From NCBI GenBank assembly GCA_047630275.1, contig JBLHVN010000003.1:186001-250000 (forward strand): DNA of 64,000 bases, given 5' to 3'. The notes below the pieces were generated by a model. It was given only the letters and a program-made list of their open reading frames with translations, searched no databases and had not been told where the DNA came from. Position numbers and translations under genes: made by a program. Below are positions 36,751 through 47,000 of the stretch, in pieces. Each line of letters opens with the position of its first letter. Position 1 is the first letter of the stretch. Source of the DNA: GCA-2720865 sp047630275. Its GTDB lineage: Bacteria > Bdellovibrionota > Bacteriovoracia > Bacteriovoracales > Bacteriovoracaceae.

Positions 36751-38170
36751 CAGGGTTGTCTTTGACCACTACCCCAGCTTCATTTAACTTATCTCTAATC
36801 TCATCAGATTTAGCAAAATCCTTGCTGGCCCTCGCCGCTTGCCTCTCTTTGATCAACTCATCGATAGACTCATCACTTAAGCCAGTATCTGAGTCTCCTT
36901 GAAGAGCTTTCTTAGCAGAGTTAGCCTCTTTTAAAACGCTCTGAGGATCATCATGAATAAGCCCTGTTGCTGCCTGAGTAAATAAGACAACCTCTTTAAG
37001 AGCGGCTAAGGTCTTTGGTCCTGGGGGATTCTTTGTAAACTCTCTATTAGATAACCTAATGATGGTAAAGAGATGAGACATGGCCCCTGGCACATTGAAG
37101 TCATTGGCAAGCTCCTCTTTCATCTTAGGAACAATAGTACTTACCTCTTCAAGATGAGATTCATCACTGCCTTCTTTCATTGAATTTAGCTTAAAAGTGA
37201 ATTCATGAATCCTTTCTAGGTCACAAATAGATCTTTCAATCACCTCTTCACTCCAGCCCATAACGGATCTGTAGTGAGTGCTTGAAAGGATCTGTCTTAA
37301 GACCTTTCCACCATAGGTTTCAACAAAGTTTCTTATGGTCACAACATTTCCAAGAGACTTACTCATCTTGGTATCACCAAAGTTAAGAAATTCATTATGA
37401 ACCCAGTTATGAGAAAAAGGACAACCGTTAGCGGCCTCAGACTGAGCAATTTCGTTTTCATGATGAGGAAACATCAGATCGATTCCACCGTGGTGAATAT
37501 CAAAGGTCTCACCAAGAAACTTCTTACTCATGGCCGAACATTCAATATGCCAACCAGGTCGCCCTTTGCCCCAAGGTGAATCCCAAGCGGGCTCTCCCTC
37601 TTTAGCTGGCTTCCATAGAACAAAGTCTGAAGGGTGTTTCTTATGGGTATCAACGTCAACACGAATGCCATGCTGAAGGGAATCTAAGTCTTTCTTAGAT
37701 AACTTTCCGTAATCGTCAAACTTAGGAACATGATAGAGAACCTCTCCATCAATATTATAAGCAAAACCCTTCTCTTCTAAGGTCTTAACCATTTCGATGA
37801 TCTCATCCATGGTTTCACTAACTTTAGGAGTGTGAGTGGCGGGTTCCATGCCTAAGGAGTTCATATCAGTGATACATTCATCCACATACTGTTGAGAATG
37901 AACAAGAGGATCTACTCCAAGCTCGTTCGCCCTTTCGATGATCTTATCGTCCACGTCAGTAAAGTTTCTTACAAAGGTCACTTGATAGCCGAGGCTCTTT
38001 AAAATACGGTGGATCAAGTCCCCTACGACAAGGGCCCTAGCGTTTCCTACATGAAGAAAGTCATAAGTCGTTGGTCCACAGGAGTAGAAATTCACACAAT
38101 CTTTTTTGATGGGACTGAGAACTTCTTTACTTCTGGTAAGGTTATTAAAAACCTTGATTTCAACGGCCAT
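36722..38170 (-). CDS. cysS: Cysteinyl-tRNA synthetase
   Basis: 482 residues of class I CysRS. FYSCGPTTYDFLHVGNARALV holds the first zinc Cys and the HIGH-like HVGN, WHIECSAMS the second Cys, DIHHGGIDLMFPHHENEIAQSEA the His ligands, KMSKSLGN the KMSKS loop. C-terminal helical DALR-like anticodon domain is shortened, ending with DNPDGTYSWSYK. AGGAGGTG stands 5 bases before the ATG. Downstream is the overlapping S41-like gene. Confidence 0.98.
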   Translation of the reverse strand: MAVEIKVFNNLTRSKEVLSPIKKDCVNFYSCGPTTYDFLHVGNARALVVGDLIHRILKSLGYQVTFVRNFTDVDDKIIERANELGVDPLVHSQQYVDECITDMNSLGMEPATHTPKVSETMDEIIEMVKTLEEKGFAYNIDGEVLYHVPKFDDYGKLSKKDLDSLQHGIRVDVDTHKKHPSDFVLWKPAKEGEPAWDSPWGKGRPGWHIECSAMSKKFLGETFDIHHGGIDLMFPHHENEIAQSEAANGCPFSHNWVHNEFLNFGDTKMSKSLGNVVTIRNFVETYGGKVLRQILSSTHYRSVMGWSEEVIERSICDLERIHEFTFKLNSMKEGSDESHLEEVSTIVPKMKEELANDFNVPGAMSHLFTIIRLSNREFTKNPPGPKTLAALKEVVLFTQAATGLIHDDPQSVLKEANSAKKALQGDSDTGLSDESIDELIKERQAARASKDFAKSDEIRDKLNEAGVVVKDNPDGTYSWSYK

Positions 38171-38216
38171 AGGGCACCTCCTGCCCTTAACTATACTCGA
38201 ATGAGGGAAAAAAAAA

Positions 38217-38231
38217 AGGCCCTAAAAGGAC
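38217..38231 (-). terminator. Terminator of the carD gene
   Basis: GGCCCT/AGGACC stem with one mismatched (G-U in RNA) pair and a 3-base loop, followed on the minus strand by T10. It lies 30 bases after the carD stop, between carD and cysS, so cysS has its own promoter beyond it or reads through. Confidence 0.75.
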
Positions 38232-38260
38232 CTTTTTATACTTTTAAATTTTAGAATTTC

Positions 38261-38734
38261 TTACTGAAAGCAGCTATCAATAGTTGTTTTGATCTCTGGA
38301 ACTTCTCCGCCTCTCGCTAGAGAGATCTCTTCTGAGATAAGTTCTTTACACTGATCTAGCATCTTCTTCTCACCAAAACTAAGATTCTTAGTTTCTTTTA
38401 AGAGAAATAACGCTCTCAAAACATCTGCAATTTCTAGCAAACTGCCAGTCTTGATCTTGCCCATATACTCTCTATAGCGACGATTCCAAGTTGAGTTATC
38501 AATCTTGATGTCATGTTCTTTTAAAAGTTCATAAACTTGATCAATTTCTTCTTCTCCAACTAAACCTCTGATTCCTTCAAGAGAATCTGTTGGGACCATA
38601 ACAGTCATTCCGTTTGCAATGACTTTTAGGATATAAAAGCTTTTACTCTCGCCCCCCAGGTCGCGCTCTTCAACGTCCACAAGCTGACCAACACCGTGGC
38701 CTGGACAAACAGCATAATCACCGATTTTAAACAT
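38261..38734 (-). CDS. carD: CarD/CdnL-family transcription regulator
   Basis: 157 residues. N-terminal RNA-polymerase interaction domain (MFKIGDYAVCPGHGVGQLVDVEER, then SFYILKVIANGMTVMVPTDSLEGIRGLV) binds the RNAP beta subunit; the C-terminal helical domain (~80-145, WNRRYREYMGKIKTGSLLEIADVLRALFLLKETKNLSFGEKKMLDQ) binds DNA at promoters. It stabilises open complexes, notably at rRNA promoters. GATGGAGG precedes the ATG. Monocistronic, with its own terminator. The upstream region (38735-38979, 245 bases, no gene) was searched and shows no clear promoter. Confidence 0.97.
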   Translation of the reverse strand: MFKIGDYAVCPGHGVGQLVDVEERDLGGESKSFYILKVIANGMTVMVPTDSLEGIRGLVGEEEIDQVYELLKEHDIKIDNSTWNRRYREYMGKIKTGSLLEIADVLRALFLLKETKNLSFGEKKMLDQCKELISEEISLARGGEVPEIKTTIDSCFQ

Positions 38735-38979
38735 GGATAACCTCCATCACCCTTAGGAACATACGTACTTGTGCAATCCAATGCGGACTACACATTCTCA
38801 AACTATCGCATCGCGTCGCTTATTCATAGGGCCCTTGTATTAATTACACGAATTTAGCTCGCCATGGCCCGAATATGCCACACAATTCCGAATACTTAAG
38901 CACATCTCTAACAGTTTGTCATTTAGGATGCTCCGTGTTTTCATTTATCTTAAAATAATTGATTTAAACCGGAGAAAGA

Positions 38980-39480
38980 ATGAAGGAATTATTCTTTTTA
39001 GTAGCACTGCTTACCTCTTTGAACCTCTTTGCCATCGATATCGAGATGGTAAGAATCTCTTCAGATATGCCAGGAGAAGAAGATGAGATCTTCCGTATGG
39101 TGGTTGAAGTTAAAGAGGATATGGAGATCGTCGGTTTTCATAAAGACAAGCTAGGGCCCTCTGGAGAAGTTGAAACTAGGATGACTTATGCCCTTGAGGA
39201 TATCGAAGGCGGCTATGTGATGGAGCACCAAGAAGGACGGGATATCATTCTTTTATCAAGTCATAACTTTGATAGCTTTGTGGGGGGCGAGCTTAAGATC
39301 GCCTACCTCTTTAACGGCCTTAAAGGAAAATGGCGCGCCAAGAAGGTCTTTCTCAGGTATATGAGCGGAAAGTGGCGCCTTCAAACTGATGATATTGAGA
39401 TTGTCACAAAGATGAAGATCATAGTTCGTAAGTGGGTTGGAAAGATTGTAGGGATTAAAGATATAGAGTTATCAAACTAG
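38980..39480 (+). CDS. Small secreted protein of unknown function
   Basis: 166 residues with a Sec signal (MKELFFLVALLTSLNLFA, cleavage ~18), GGAG six bases before the ATG. The mature part is acidic at first (DIEMVRISSDMPGEEDEIFRMVVEVKEDMEIVGF), then basic with Trp residues (KGKWRAKKVFLRYMSGKWRLQTDDIEI). No cysteines, no lipobox. No family was recognised. It converges on the VTC gene with a single base between the stops. Confidence 0.65.
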   Translation: MKELFFLVALLTSLNLFAIDIEMVRISSDMPGEEDEIFRMVVEVKEDMEIVGFHKDKLGPSGEVETRMTYALEDIEGGYVMEHQEGRDIILLSSHNFDSFVGGELKIAYLFNGLKGKWRAKKVFLRYMSGKWRLQTDDIEIVTKMKIIVRKWVGKIVGIKDIELSN

Positions 39481-39481
39481 A

Positions 39482-40276
39482 TTATTTACCAAAGAAGGGA
39501 GACATTCTATCAAGCTTCGGTGCGTAGTAATCCGGGATCACTTCATTCACCCCAGTCATATACTTAGAAAAACTTGTCCTCTCTAAATTAAAATAACCAA
39601 TCAGATCAATCATCCACATAGGCATTCTCGAAGTACATTTTAACTCTAAGATGATATTTGCCCCTTCTCTATAATTGGTTTCAAAATCATAGGCGGACAT
39701 CTGCCCTTCGACAGGGGTTAGATCGTAATGATCCTTTCTCATATAACGAAGCTGCTTATCAAAGGTGACTCTTGCGTAATCATCATAAACAGAAAGATAG
39801 GCCTTTCTTTTATACTGGGTATAAACCTTAGGTTCCGCATTATAGGCCTGAACCAAGCGAAGGAAGGTATTCTTATAGTCAGTATTTACCCCTTCCCCTT
39901 CAAAGCTAGGATCGACAATACCGTTTAACTCATCGGCCCAGTTATCCCCAAAGACCTTGGCCCTTTTCTTTTTAATAAAACCACGAGATTTAAACTTAAC
40001 TTCAAAGAAAAAAGGAGGAACAGGATCATCTCCATAAGAGCGGATGCGCAGGTTAAAGCGGTCATCCATACCAGCCTTTCTTCTTTCAAGAAAAAGATAA
40101 TTTGGCGAATCAAGATAAAGGTTGTTCACCCCGTAGTATTTATCTGGAGATCTATCACTATATGGATCAAGCACACAGTAAGTTTCAGCGTACTGAGAAA
40201 TAGGCTCAATCATCGATTCAGGAATCAAATACTTTAACTCATATCTTTCAAAAAATAAGGGCGAGCTCGCTTCCAT
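39482..40276 (-). CDS. VTC domain protein (polyphosphate polymerase-like)
   Basis: 264 residues consisting of a VTC domain, a triphosphate-tunnel metalloenzyme fold that in yeast Vtc4 builds polyphosphate from ATP. Expected tunnel residues are visible as basic and acidic clusters: FERYELKYLI (~9-18), DDRFNLRIRSYG (~72-83), FFEVKFKSRGFIKKKRAKV (~90-108), QYKRKAYLSVYDDYARVTFDKQLRYM (~152-177) and ANIILELKCTSRMP (~208-220). No membrane segment, so cytoplasmic. It is the last gene of the minus-strand series with DUF4956, HlyD-like and TolC-like genes (gap of 3 bases to the preceding one). Whether the product is polyphosphate is inference from the family. Confidence 0.9.
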   Translation of the reverse strand: MEASSPLFFERYELKYLIPESMIEPISQYAETYCVLDPYSDRSPDKYYGVNNLYLDSPNYLFLERRKAGMDDRFNLRIRSYGDDPVPPFFFEVKFKSRGFIKKKRAKVFGDNWADELNGIVDPSFEGEGVNTDYKNTFLRLVQAYNAEPKVYTQYKRKAYLSVYDDYARVTFDKQLRYMRKDHYDLTPVEGQMSAYDFETNYREGANIILELKCTSRMPMWMIDLIGYFNLERTSFSKYMTGVNEVIPDYYAPKLDRMSPFFGK

Positions 40277-40279
40277 TTC

Positions 40280-41479
40280 TTAGTTGGCCTTCGTTAAGTG
40301 CGATAAACTACACTCAGCTAACTTTCCTTGCTCTGCCAATGAATAGAGGTAGTCCTTCGTGATTTCATAACGAAGGTCTAGGATCTTAATCTTTTGCTTT
40401 AAGATCTTCTCTCTTACCTGAACAATCTTATACGGTGAATTTGAACTAGATTTCTTTAAAAGCTCTAAGTAGCTATTTAGATCTTTAAGATAACCTTCTG
40501 AGTTTAAATCTATATAATTCTTAATCTTGATATTTAAATTGGCCTTATTTAGGTTTAGATCTGATGGGCCCTCTCTTCTAGCTGCACTGTATTCTGCTTG
40601 AGATTTCTGCCATTCAATTAATTTCCCTTGTGAGTTTTGATAAGAACTCCCTGGTAGGTTAAAAGAAACTTCAATACTGAAGCTATCATCTGCAATATTA
40701 TTCTTAATAGCGTCGTCTTTATCAAAGATTGTCTTTTTATGACTAAGTTGAAAATGACTAAAGATTTGCGATTCTTTTCTTCTCTCAGCGAGGTAATCGA
40801 GGTGCTTGATTCGAGCGACTGCCCCTAGTTTTGAGAGCTCTATGTTTTCCATCTTAATGGTTGTTATCTTTCTTTTAATATCATCAACATCAATAAAACC
40901 TGTAAAGTCTAAAGAGCCTATCTTTCTTGGCTTTAAGTTATCAGGAAGGTCTAATTGAGCTAATTGAGAGCGTGACCTTAAAACCAGTTCGTTAAACTTA
41001 AGCTTTGTTTCAACAAGCTTTTCTTTCATATTAAGAAGTTCATTGAACTTAAGGATATCTCTCTTCACACCGCGATTTAATACTCTTGTGAGGTCTGTGT
41101 AGGAAAGCTTTAGTTGGTGATGAAGCTTGATAGAGTCTTTAGCGTAAAAGAGCTCTAAGAAAGTTAGGTTCTTATCTAAGCACTTCTCAGCGTTAACTTC
41201 TGAAGAATAAGCAGAGCCAAGTTTATTTCTTTGTTCAATCAGTTCCGCTTCATGAGCTTTTTGCCCAATAGCTAATGGCTCAATTCTAATTGTATTAGTA
41301 ATGGCCCCATCATTATCACCCTTCAAGCGCCACTGAAGAGAGTTATAAGAAGGAACGTCATAGTCTCTAGATTCAGTGGCCTTAACTTCAACATCTATTT
41401 TTTTATAGATCGTCTTGAAGTTCACTGCTCCCGAGGCTTGAGTTGAAAAAAGAATAAGACCAATTAAGTAAACAATCAT
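40280..41479 (-). CDS. TolC-like helical periplasmic/outer-membrane protein
   Basis: 399 residues, Sec signal (MIVYLIGLILFSTQASGA). The rest is almost entirely amphipathic helix with pairs of long heptad segments: KCLDKNLTFLELFYAKDSIKLHHQLKLSYTDL... and VRSRSQLAQLDLPDNL in the first half, GQKAHEAELIEQRNKLGSAY and KSQAEYSAARREGPSDLNLNKANLNIKIKNYIDLN in others. This is the pattern of TolC-family outer-membrane channels, though shorter and divergent. It lies 3 bases after an HlyD-like adaptor gene, the usual arrangement of a tripartite exporter. Confidence 0.65.
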   Translation of the reverse strand: MIVYLIGLILFSTQASGAVNFKTIYKKIDVEVKATESRDYDVPSYNSLQWRLKGDNDGAITNTIRIEPLAIGQKAHEAELIEQRNKLGSAYSSEVNAEKCLDKNLTFLELFYAKDSIKLHHQLKLSYTDLTRVLNRGVKRDILKFNELLNMKEKLVETKLKFNELVLRSRSQLAQLDLPDNLKPRKIGSLDFTGFIDVDDIKRKITTIKMENIELSKLGAVARIKHLDYLAERRKESQIFSHFQLSHKKTIFDKDDAIKNNIADDSFSIEVSFNLPGSSYQNSQGKLIEWQKSQAEYSAARREGPSDLNLNKANLNIKIKNYIDLNSEGYLKDLNSYLELLKKSSSNSPYKIVQVREKILKQKIKILDLRYEITKDYLYSLAEQGKLAECSLSHLTKAN

Positions 41480-41482
41480 TTC

Positions 41483-43255
41483 TTAAAACTTATCTGTTAC
41501 TAGTATTTGGGCCGTCTTCTTCCCTTGATCAAAAGAGATAATAAACTTATTGGTTTGAGTGTTAAAAGTAATCCCTTCAGGTTTAAGACCTCTAAAAGTC
41601 TTAACTTCTTCTAGGTGATTAGAAGGGTCCTCTAGAACGGTCTTTAAAACTCTTCCGCCTTCTCTGCCATTATTATTAACTGTAAGAACGTAAAGCTCCC
41701 CATCAATCATGGCCATGTCTGAAACACCTTCATTCTTAAAGAATTGATCTTTAGGAAAAGCACTATTGGCCTGGATAGAAATTTGATCCCCTTGGATCTT
41801 CTCAGTCTCTAGGACAGAATCAAGGTCATTGATTCTCATAAGAACAAATTGATCTTTAAGCTTTGAGCTAGCGCTTCTAAGGCCAAAGAAAAGAGTGTTT
41901 CCTTTAACAATAATTCCTTCGATATTAACCTTAATCTTAGATTTTGAAGGATTTAAAAGGATCTGGGCCCAGTCTTCTTTTTTATTCTTAAGGGCCGCTT
42001 TATTAAGAGCATCATAAAAATTGATGTCAGCTACCGCTGTAAACTCAAAGTTCTTTCTTGTAACTTTCAAAAAACGCTTTCTTCTTTTAGATACCTTACC
42101 GTCTTTTTTCTCAGACATTGATGAGGCGATGTAGATAAATCCGTTTTCATCTTGAGTGATCGCTTCCATATCGGCGATTCCCTTAACTCCAGCGATCTCG
42201 ATTTCTTTATCGATCTGTCCTTTATTATTCATTGTATAGATATAAGGACGATCCTTCTTTCCTGTATCATCACTAATCACGACCGTTTGATTTAGATCTT
42301 TGATAAAAAGAAGTCCTGAAGGTTCGATATTAACATTTTCAATATCAACATCAATGCTTAGGTCAAAATAGTTTTCCATACTTGGTGATGGAACAGTATC
42401 AGCATGAGCGGCCATGATGCTCTTTGACGATTTTTCAAATGACTTAATCTGGACTTTTTCACCGATTAGAAAAGGATTGTCTTCAGAGACAAAGATCACT
42501 ACTTCTCTACCGTAAGTGATCACGTTCTCAGACTTTCTTAACCTTACTGGGTATTCAATGATCCTGTTACCTACACTGGCCACAACAGCGTTCATCGTCT
42601 TTGTTTCATCAGAGATTGAAGTCACAACAACTTTTTGTCCCTTAAAGGTCTTGTTATAGATACTTTCGTGAACAAAGCCTTTGATTAGTGAAGGTGAACT
42701 ATCATGCATTGTAATTAAAGGAGTAAATGGAGAAGCATCTTCGCCTACTTTTACGTTAACTGAACCAATAACACCGGCTCTTTTAGAGAAGACAAAAAGA
42801 TCACTCTTCTTACGGTTTAGAAGTTCAAGCTGCTTAGCAATACTATCGATCTTGATTTGAAGAGGGCTATTTTGACCTGTACCTGATTTTACTTTAACGC
42901 TCTTAAGTTTCTTGTTCATCTCTTCGTTAAAAGAGTTCTCAGCTTTTAATTCGTTAAGTTGGCTCTCTAATTCGTAGATGCTCATTTCTAGATCAGGTCT
43001 TTCAAGTTCAAGAAGGAGTTCATTCTCGGCAATGGTTTGCCCAGGAATAACGTGAATATTCTTAATTTTCACGGCATGTGAGGAGTTAATATTGATCTCT
43101 TTAGTGTCAGCAATACCTAGGTATTGAGTTGAGACAACATTTGAAGATTGAATCTTTAAGATAGCAATTAAACAAACAAGAATGGCAAACGAGAAACGTT
43201 TGTTCTCGGTAATTGCTTTAATGAAAATCGTCTTTTGCTTAGCTAATTTTCCCAT
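41483..43255 (-). CDS. HlyD-type adaptor fused to a beta-propeller-like domain
   Basis: 590 residues. Residues 21-35 are a membrane anchor; 58-82 and 157-185 are the two halves of the lipoyl-like domain of membrane-fusion proteins (VKIKNIHVIPGQTIAENELLLEL and RAGVIGSVNVKVGEDASPFTPLITM), 88-150 the coiled-coil hairpin, and ~190-270 the beta-barrel. From ~290 to the end is a second, unrelated, beta-rich domain with GVKGIADMEAITQDENGFIYIASS (~360), VNIEGIIVKGNTLFFGLRS (~440) and KPEGITFNTQTNKFIISFD, the 'EG/EA + lyv' blades of DUF3616/SdiA-regulated/phytase-like propellers. Such a fusion on an export adaptor is unusual. A GGTGGG site precedes the ATG. Confidence 0.82.
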   Translation of the reverse strand: MGKLAKQKTIFIKAITENKRFSFAILVCLIAILKIQSSNVVSTQYLGIADTKEININSSHAVKIKNIHVIPGQTIAENELLLELERPDLEMSIYELESQLNELKAENSFNEEMNKKLKSVKVKSGTGQNSPLQIKIDSIAKQLELLNRKKSDLFVFSKRAGVIGSVNVKVGEDASPFTPLITMHDSSPSLIKGFVHESIYNKTFKGQKVVVTSISDETKTMNAVVASVGNRIIEYPVRLRKSENVITYGREVVIFVSEDNPFLIGEKVQIKSFEKSSKSIMAAHADTVPSPSMENYFDLSIDVDIENVNIEPSGLLFIKDLNQTVVISDDTGKKDRPYIYTMNNKGQIDKEIEIAGVKGIADMEAITQDENGFIYIASSMSEKKDGKVSKRRKRFLKVTRKNFEFTAVADINFYDALNKAALKNKKEDWAQILLNPSKSKIKVNIEGIIVKGNTLFFGLRSASSKLKDQFVLMRINDLDSVLETEKIQGDQISIQANSAFPKDQFFKNEGVSDMAMIDGELYVLTVNNNGREGGRVLKTVLEDPSNHLEEVKTFRGLKPEGITFNTQTNKFIISFDQGKKTAQILVTDKF

Positions 43256-43266
43256 TTTCCCACCTA

Positions 43267-43950
43267 TTAAATTTCAACTGTTGATTCTTGTAACAGTAAA
43301 CTTAAACCTTTAATTGTTTCAATTTCCCTAAGATTATCAATGAACTCAGACTTATCCTCACCCTTGTTCAGCTTAATCTGATAGGCATAATCTAATCTTG
43401 TCCCCTGAGCCACTTCTCTCAAAGTAACGAGGGCAAAATACTTACACTTATCTTTTAATATTTCTTGTAACTTAAATTTGTCAGTATCATTGCTTTCCAT
43501 ATTGAACTTTAAGAGACCATCAAAATGAGACTCTTTAGAAAAAGGAACTGATTGAATAGCAAAGGCCGTCGCTGAAAAAGCAAAGGCACCAATGACTGCG
43601 ATTTGATAACTATAAACCCCACAGGCCATACCAATTGAGAGAGTTGAAAAGATAAAGATCATATCTCTTGGATCTTTTAAAGAGGATCTAAACCTAATGA
43701 TCGCTAAAGCTCCCATCATCCCCATACCACGAGCAACATTGTCTCCAATGGCCTGCATAGCAAGTGCGGTTACAAGTGAACTTAAGATCATGGCCTGTAA
43801 AAAGCTTCTCGAATACGAGAGACCTTGAAATGTCTTTTTATAAGTATAAGCAATAACGCAAGACAATAAAAAACTTAAGCATACTGAATATAGTACGGAC
43901 AAAGTTGTTGGGTTCTTTACTGTCGCCTCTAGTGCGAAAATATCTAACAT
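43267..43950 (-). CDS. DUF4956 membrane protein
   Basis: 227 residues from ATG 43950, chosen because GAAGG lies 5 bases upstream and the family normally starts at this MLDxF; an in-frame ATG at 43995 would add 15 residues with a poor ribosome site. Membrane helices lie at ~19-37, ~49-65, ~70-90, ~98-116 and ~125-140. The DUF4956 hallmark GDNVARGMGMMGALAIIRFRSSLKDPRDMIFIF (~73-105) is clear. A cytoplasmic C-terminal domain (~150-227) follows. The family co-occurs with VTC and CotH-type genes; here an HlyD and a TolC-like gene follow within 15 bases, so DUF4956 could be the inner-membrane part of the apparatus. Confidence 0.88.
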   Translation of the reverse strand: MLDIFALEATVKNPTTLSVLYSVCLSFLLSCVIAYTYKKTFQGLSYSRSFLQAMILSSLVTALAMQAIGDNVARGMGMMGALAIIRFRSSLKDPRDMIFIFSTLSIGMACGVYSYQIAVIGAFAFSATAFAIQSVPFSKESHFDGLLKFNMESNDTDKFKLQEILKDKCKYFALVTLREVAQGTRLDYAYQIKLNKGEDKSEFIDNLREIETIKGLSLLLQESTVEI

Positions 43951-44092
43951 ATCTACCTTCTGTTTGAGCCACATTCTTACCACGAAAAGTGACATTTCCT
44001 AACACTTCTCTAACAATCGGGTAAAGGTTTTATGGCATAAATCTTAGGAAATTGACCCCTTAAGTCTTTGAAAACATAAGAGGCCTCGTAGA

Positions 44093-47000
44093 TTAATGAA
44101 GAAAATGCATTTTATATAGGTCTAGTGCGTCAGAAATGTTAAGGAGAACCCTATCCTTCTCAACATAATTCTTTTTTGTTCCTTGCGTAAAGTATGGCTT
44201 CATCCTGGCCGGAAGCTTGTTCTCAAGTTCACGAACTGTTGGGATGTTCATCTCGGCTACCATATAGAAGTTCTTCTTACCGATGGCCTTATTAAAGGCC
44301 CTAATAAGGACTGGGCTGTAGTAGCCGCTCTTATTAGGAACAAGATGGCTTAAGGCCTTTGTGAGCTTCTCCATCTTCTTTTTACGAGAGTCTTCCTTCT
44401 TGGCCTTTTTGATATGCCTTAGAACTTTCTTAGCCCCTCTGACGATGGAGCTTATGGAATACTTCTCACCAAAGTAATTGATCACTCTTGATCTTCTGTT
44501 GCTATTATTTGCACTTGTTGAAACTGAAGAGTTCTTCCAGGCTTTCTTAACCTCTCCTGAAGAACTTTTAGTGATCTTAGCAATCTCGTTGATAAGATCA
44601 TCCTCATCTAACTCAAGCAGCCTTTCAATTCCCTTACGGTGAATCTGAAGAGTAAGCAGAAATTCAATCTGCCCCCAAGAGTCCGTATAGCTCATCATCT
44701 CTGGGCTAAAATCAAAGAACTTATCAGATCCTGCCGCCCCGTTAAAAAAGGGAAGATAGGTATTTTTAATCTCTTTAGTTTCAGTGAGAAGATCATCGAC
44801 TCCCACCTGAAGCTCAACATAAGGATTAACAAGCTCCCCTGTCTCAGCATCATACGAAGAGTCTAACTGAATATCTTTAAACTTTGTTTCCCCATTAGAG
44901 ACAAAGCTCCAACGCTTTTCTTTACGAAGCTTTGAACTCATCTGAAGGTCTTGGCTGATAATCTTACCATCCTCATCAAAGTTAAAGATCTTAAGATCAT
45001 CAATACGAAGTTCTTTTGACCAGCTACGAAAGCCAAAGAGGCTAACGGCCGATTCTTTTGCAATAAAGTCTGAAGTGATCTTTTGATCTACCTTGAACTT
45101 CTTTAACTTATCAAAGTTATGATTAAAGACTGCATCATTGATGGCCCTTTCCATGTCTTCGTTTTCAGTATCGCCCTTTAACTTAGTCACAAATCTTTCA
45201 ATCTTTCCAGTTTCTGTACTAGAGGAGAATTGATCAATCTTGATAAGACCAAGCTGCATATACAGACGCATCTTCTTCTCATTTGATTTAGATTTATCTT
45301 CATAAAGAGTTATATTTCCGTCTTTATCATGTCCTAGAACAGTTCTATTTAAGAGGATTCTAGAGGCCGACGCCTCAGTTCCAGGTCCTACAACTGAAGC
45401 GCCTAGGACGGCCTTAATTCTTCCTCTCCCCTCTATTACGTTTTGAGAGATAAAGATATGCTCCTTAGGAAGACCCTTCTTAAGAATGGTATAAGGCATC
45501 TTGAAGTCGACGATAAATTTCTTTCGTTTTCTCACTTCTTCTTTACTGGCAGCAGGATAGATAAGGGAGTATTCTTTTACGTAAGCGAGATCACCAACAG
45601 TTTCTATGCCAAGACCAAGTCCCTTACCAAGTCTTATTCCGATGGAAAAGTCATCTCTTACGATAAACTGATCATCCTCACCTTTAGCTTCAGGATTTGC
45701 TGTAAAGGTTCTATTCACATGGGTTAGAACTTCAGTAACAACCCCGCCAGAATCAATCCCAAACCAAATCGGATTAACACTGATCTTTTGAATTCCTGCG
45801 ATGATAGCTTTTGCCCCAAGAACAACCATATCGTTTAAGGCCTCAAGAGGAGCGCTTACAAACATCATCCTGATTTCCTTACGAAAATCAACAGTCTCTC
45901 CAGGGAGATAATCATTAGTTGGCTTAGCTTCTTTTTCAATTCCTTTATTAAAAGGAATCAACTCAATCTTTTTCCCATTAGGAAGTACTTCCCCAAGGAG
46001 ACCAAAATGAACCACCATATCATTTCTTCTAGAAATCAATTTCTCAATCAGGAGTTGCTCATAATTATAAGGTGCCACATTTGGCCATTTACCTAACTTA
46101 ACAGCAGCTGTGATCTGAGCTCGGCTGAGTTGAGCGATCTTTCTTGTGAACCATTTTCCATCACTCATCGTGACATGGTCCCAACCATCGTGGAGAACTG
46201 CTGATCTAAAGTTAAAGACAATCTCATCTTTTTTATTCTTATAAATCGCCTTCCATTTATAATCAGTTGGCTTCTCTCTTCTCCAGTTACCAAACGCAAA
46301 ACCAATATCATGCTGTAAGGCGAAGAGTTTAGATCCCCCATCAAAGTCACGTCTTATCAGTTTATTGTTTTCACCTTTTTTAAGGTTGGTATTATTGATC
46401 CAGATATTAAAGATCTGCCAGCCTCTTACTTCCCTTTTACCTTTCTTATGTGCCGGGTAAAACGGTCCAACTCTGGTTATGCTCTTATCGTCAAAACGGG
46501 CTTCAAGCATTCCCTCTTCAAAGATGATGAACTCACCCTTTTCGTCAGAGCCTCTGCTTTTTACTAAGCGCTTAAGATCTTCAGGTTCAAAATAAGAAGT
46601 AAAATCAACGTAGAACTCATCCCAAGTGACTTTCCCTAGATAGATCTTAAAGTCATCAACATGTTTAGAAAGATCCGTATACATTCCAAGAGCTGTCCCA
46701 AGGGCAGCTGCAGTGGGTTCTGAGTGAATCTCCATTCCCATCTTAAGCTTCCACTCACGGACATTCCCATCTTTATCCACTCCCTCAAACATTACCTTTG
46801 GTCTTGATTGAGTCTTTCTAATCTTAACAAACTTTCCTTCGTTAGAAGCGGGCCATGAAACCTTTAGGCCTTTATGAAGGGCTTCTCTTCCGTTATTAAA
46901 AGTATCAGCAACATCAACTGAGCCAATATCAGCCACTTCATCGATGACACCATTATTAGGGAGCGGATTTAAAAGGGATAGATCAAAGCCCGCTTTTTTC

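Noticed and set aside
43951..43995. Upstream ATG for DUF4956
   Set aside because: Poor ribosome site and 15 residues before the family's usual start; the ATG at 43950 has GAAGG at good spacing.
43995..44051. 8-bp inverted repeat TTTCCTAA/TTAGGAAA, 41 bases apart
   Set aside because: Wide spacing, AT-rich, and only one copy; not enough to call a regulatory site.
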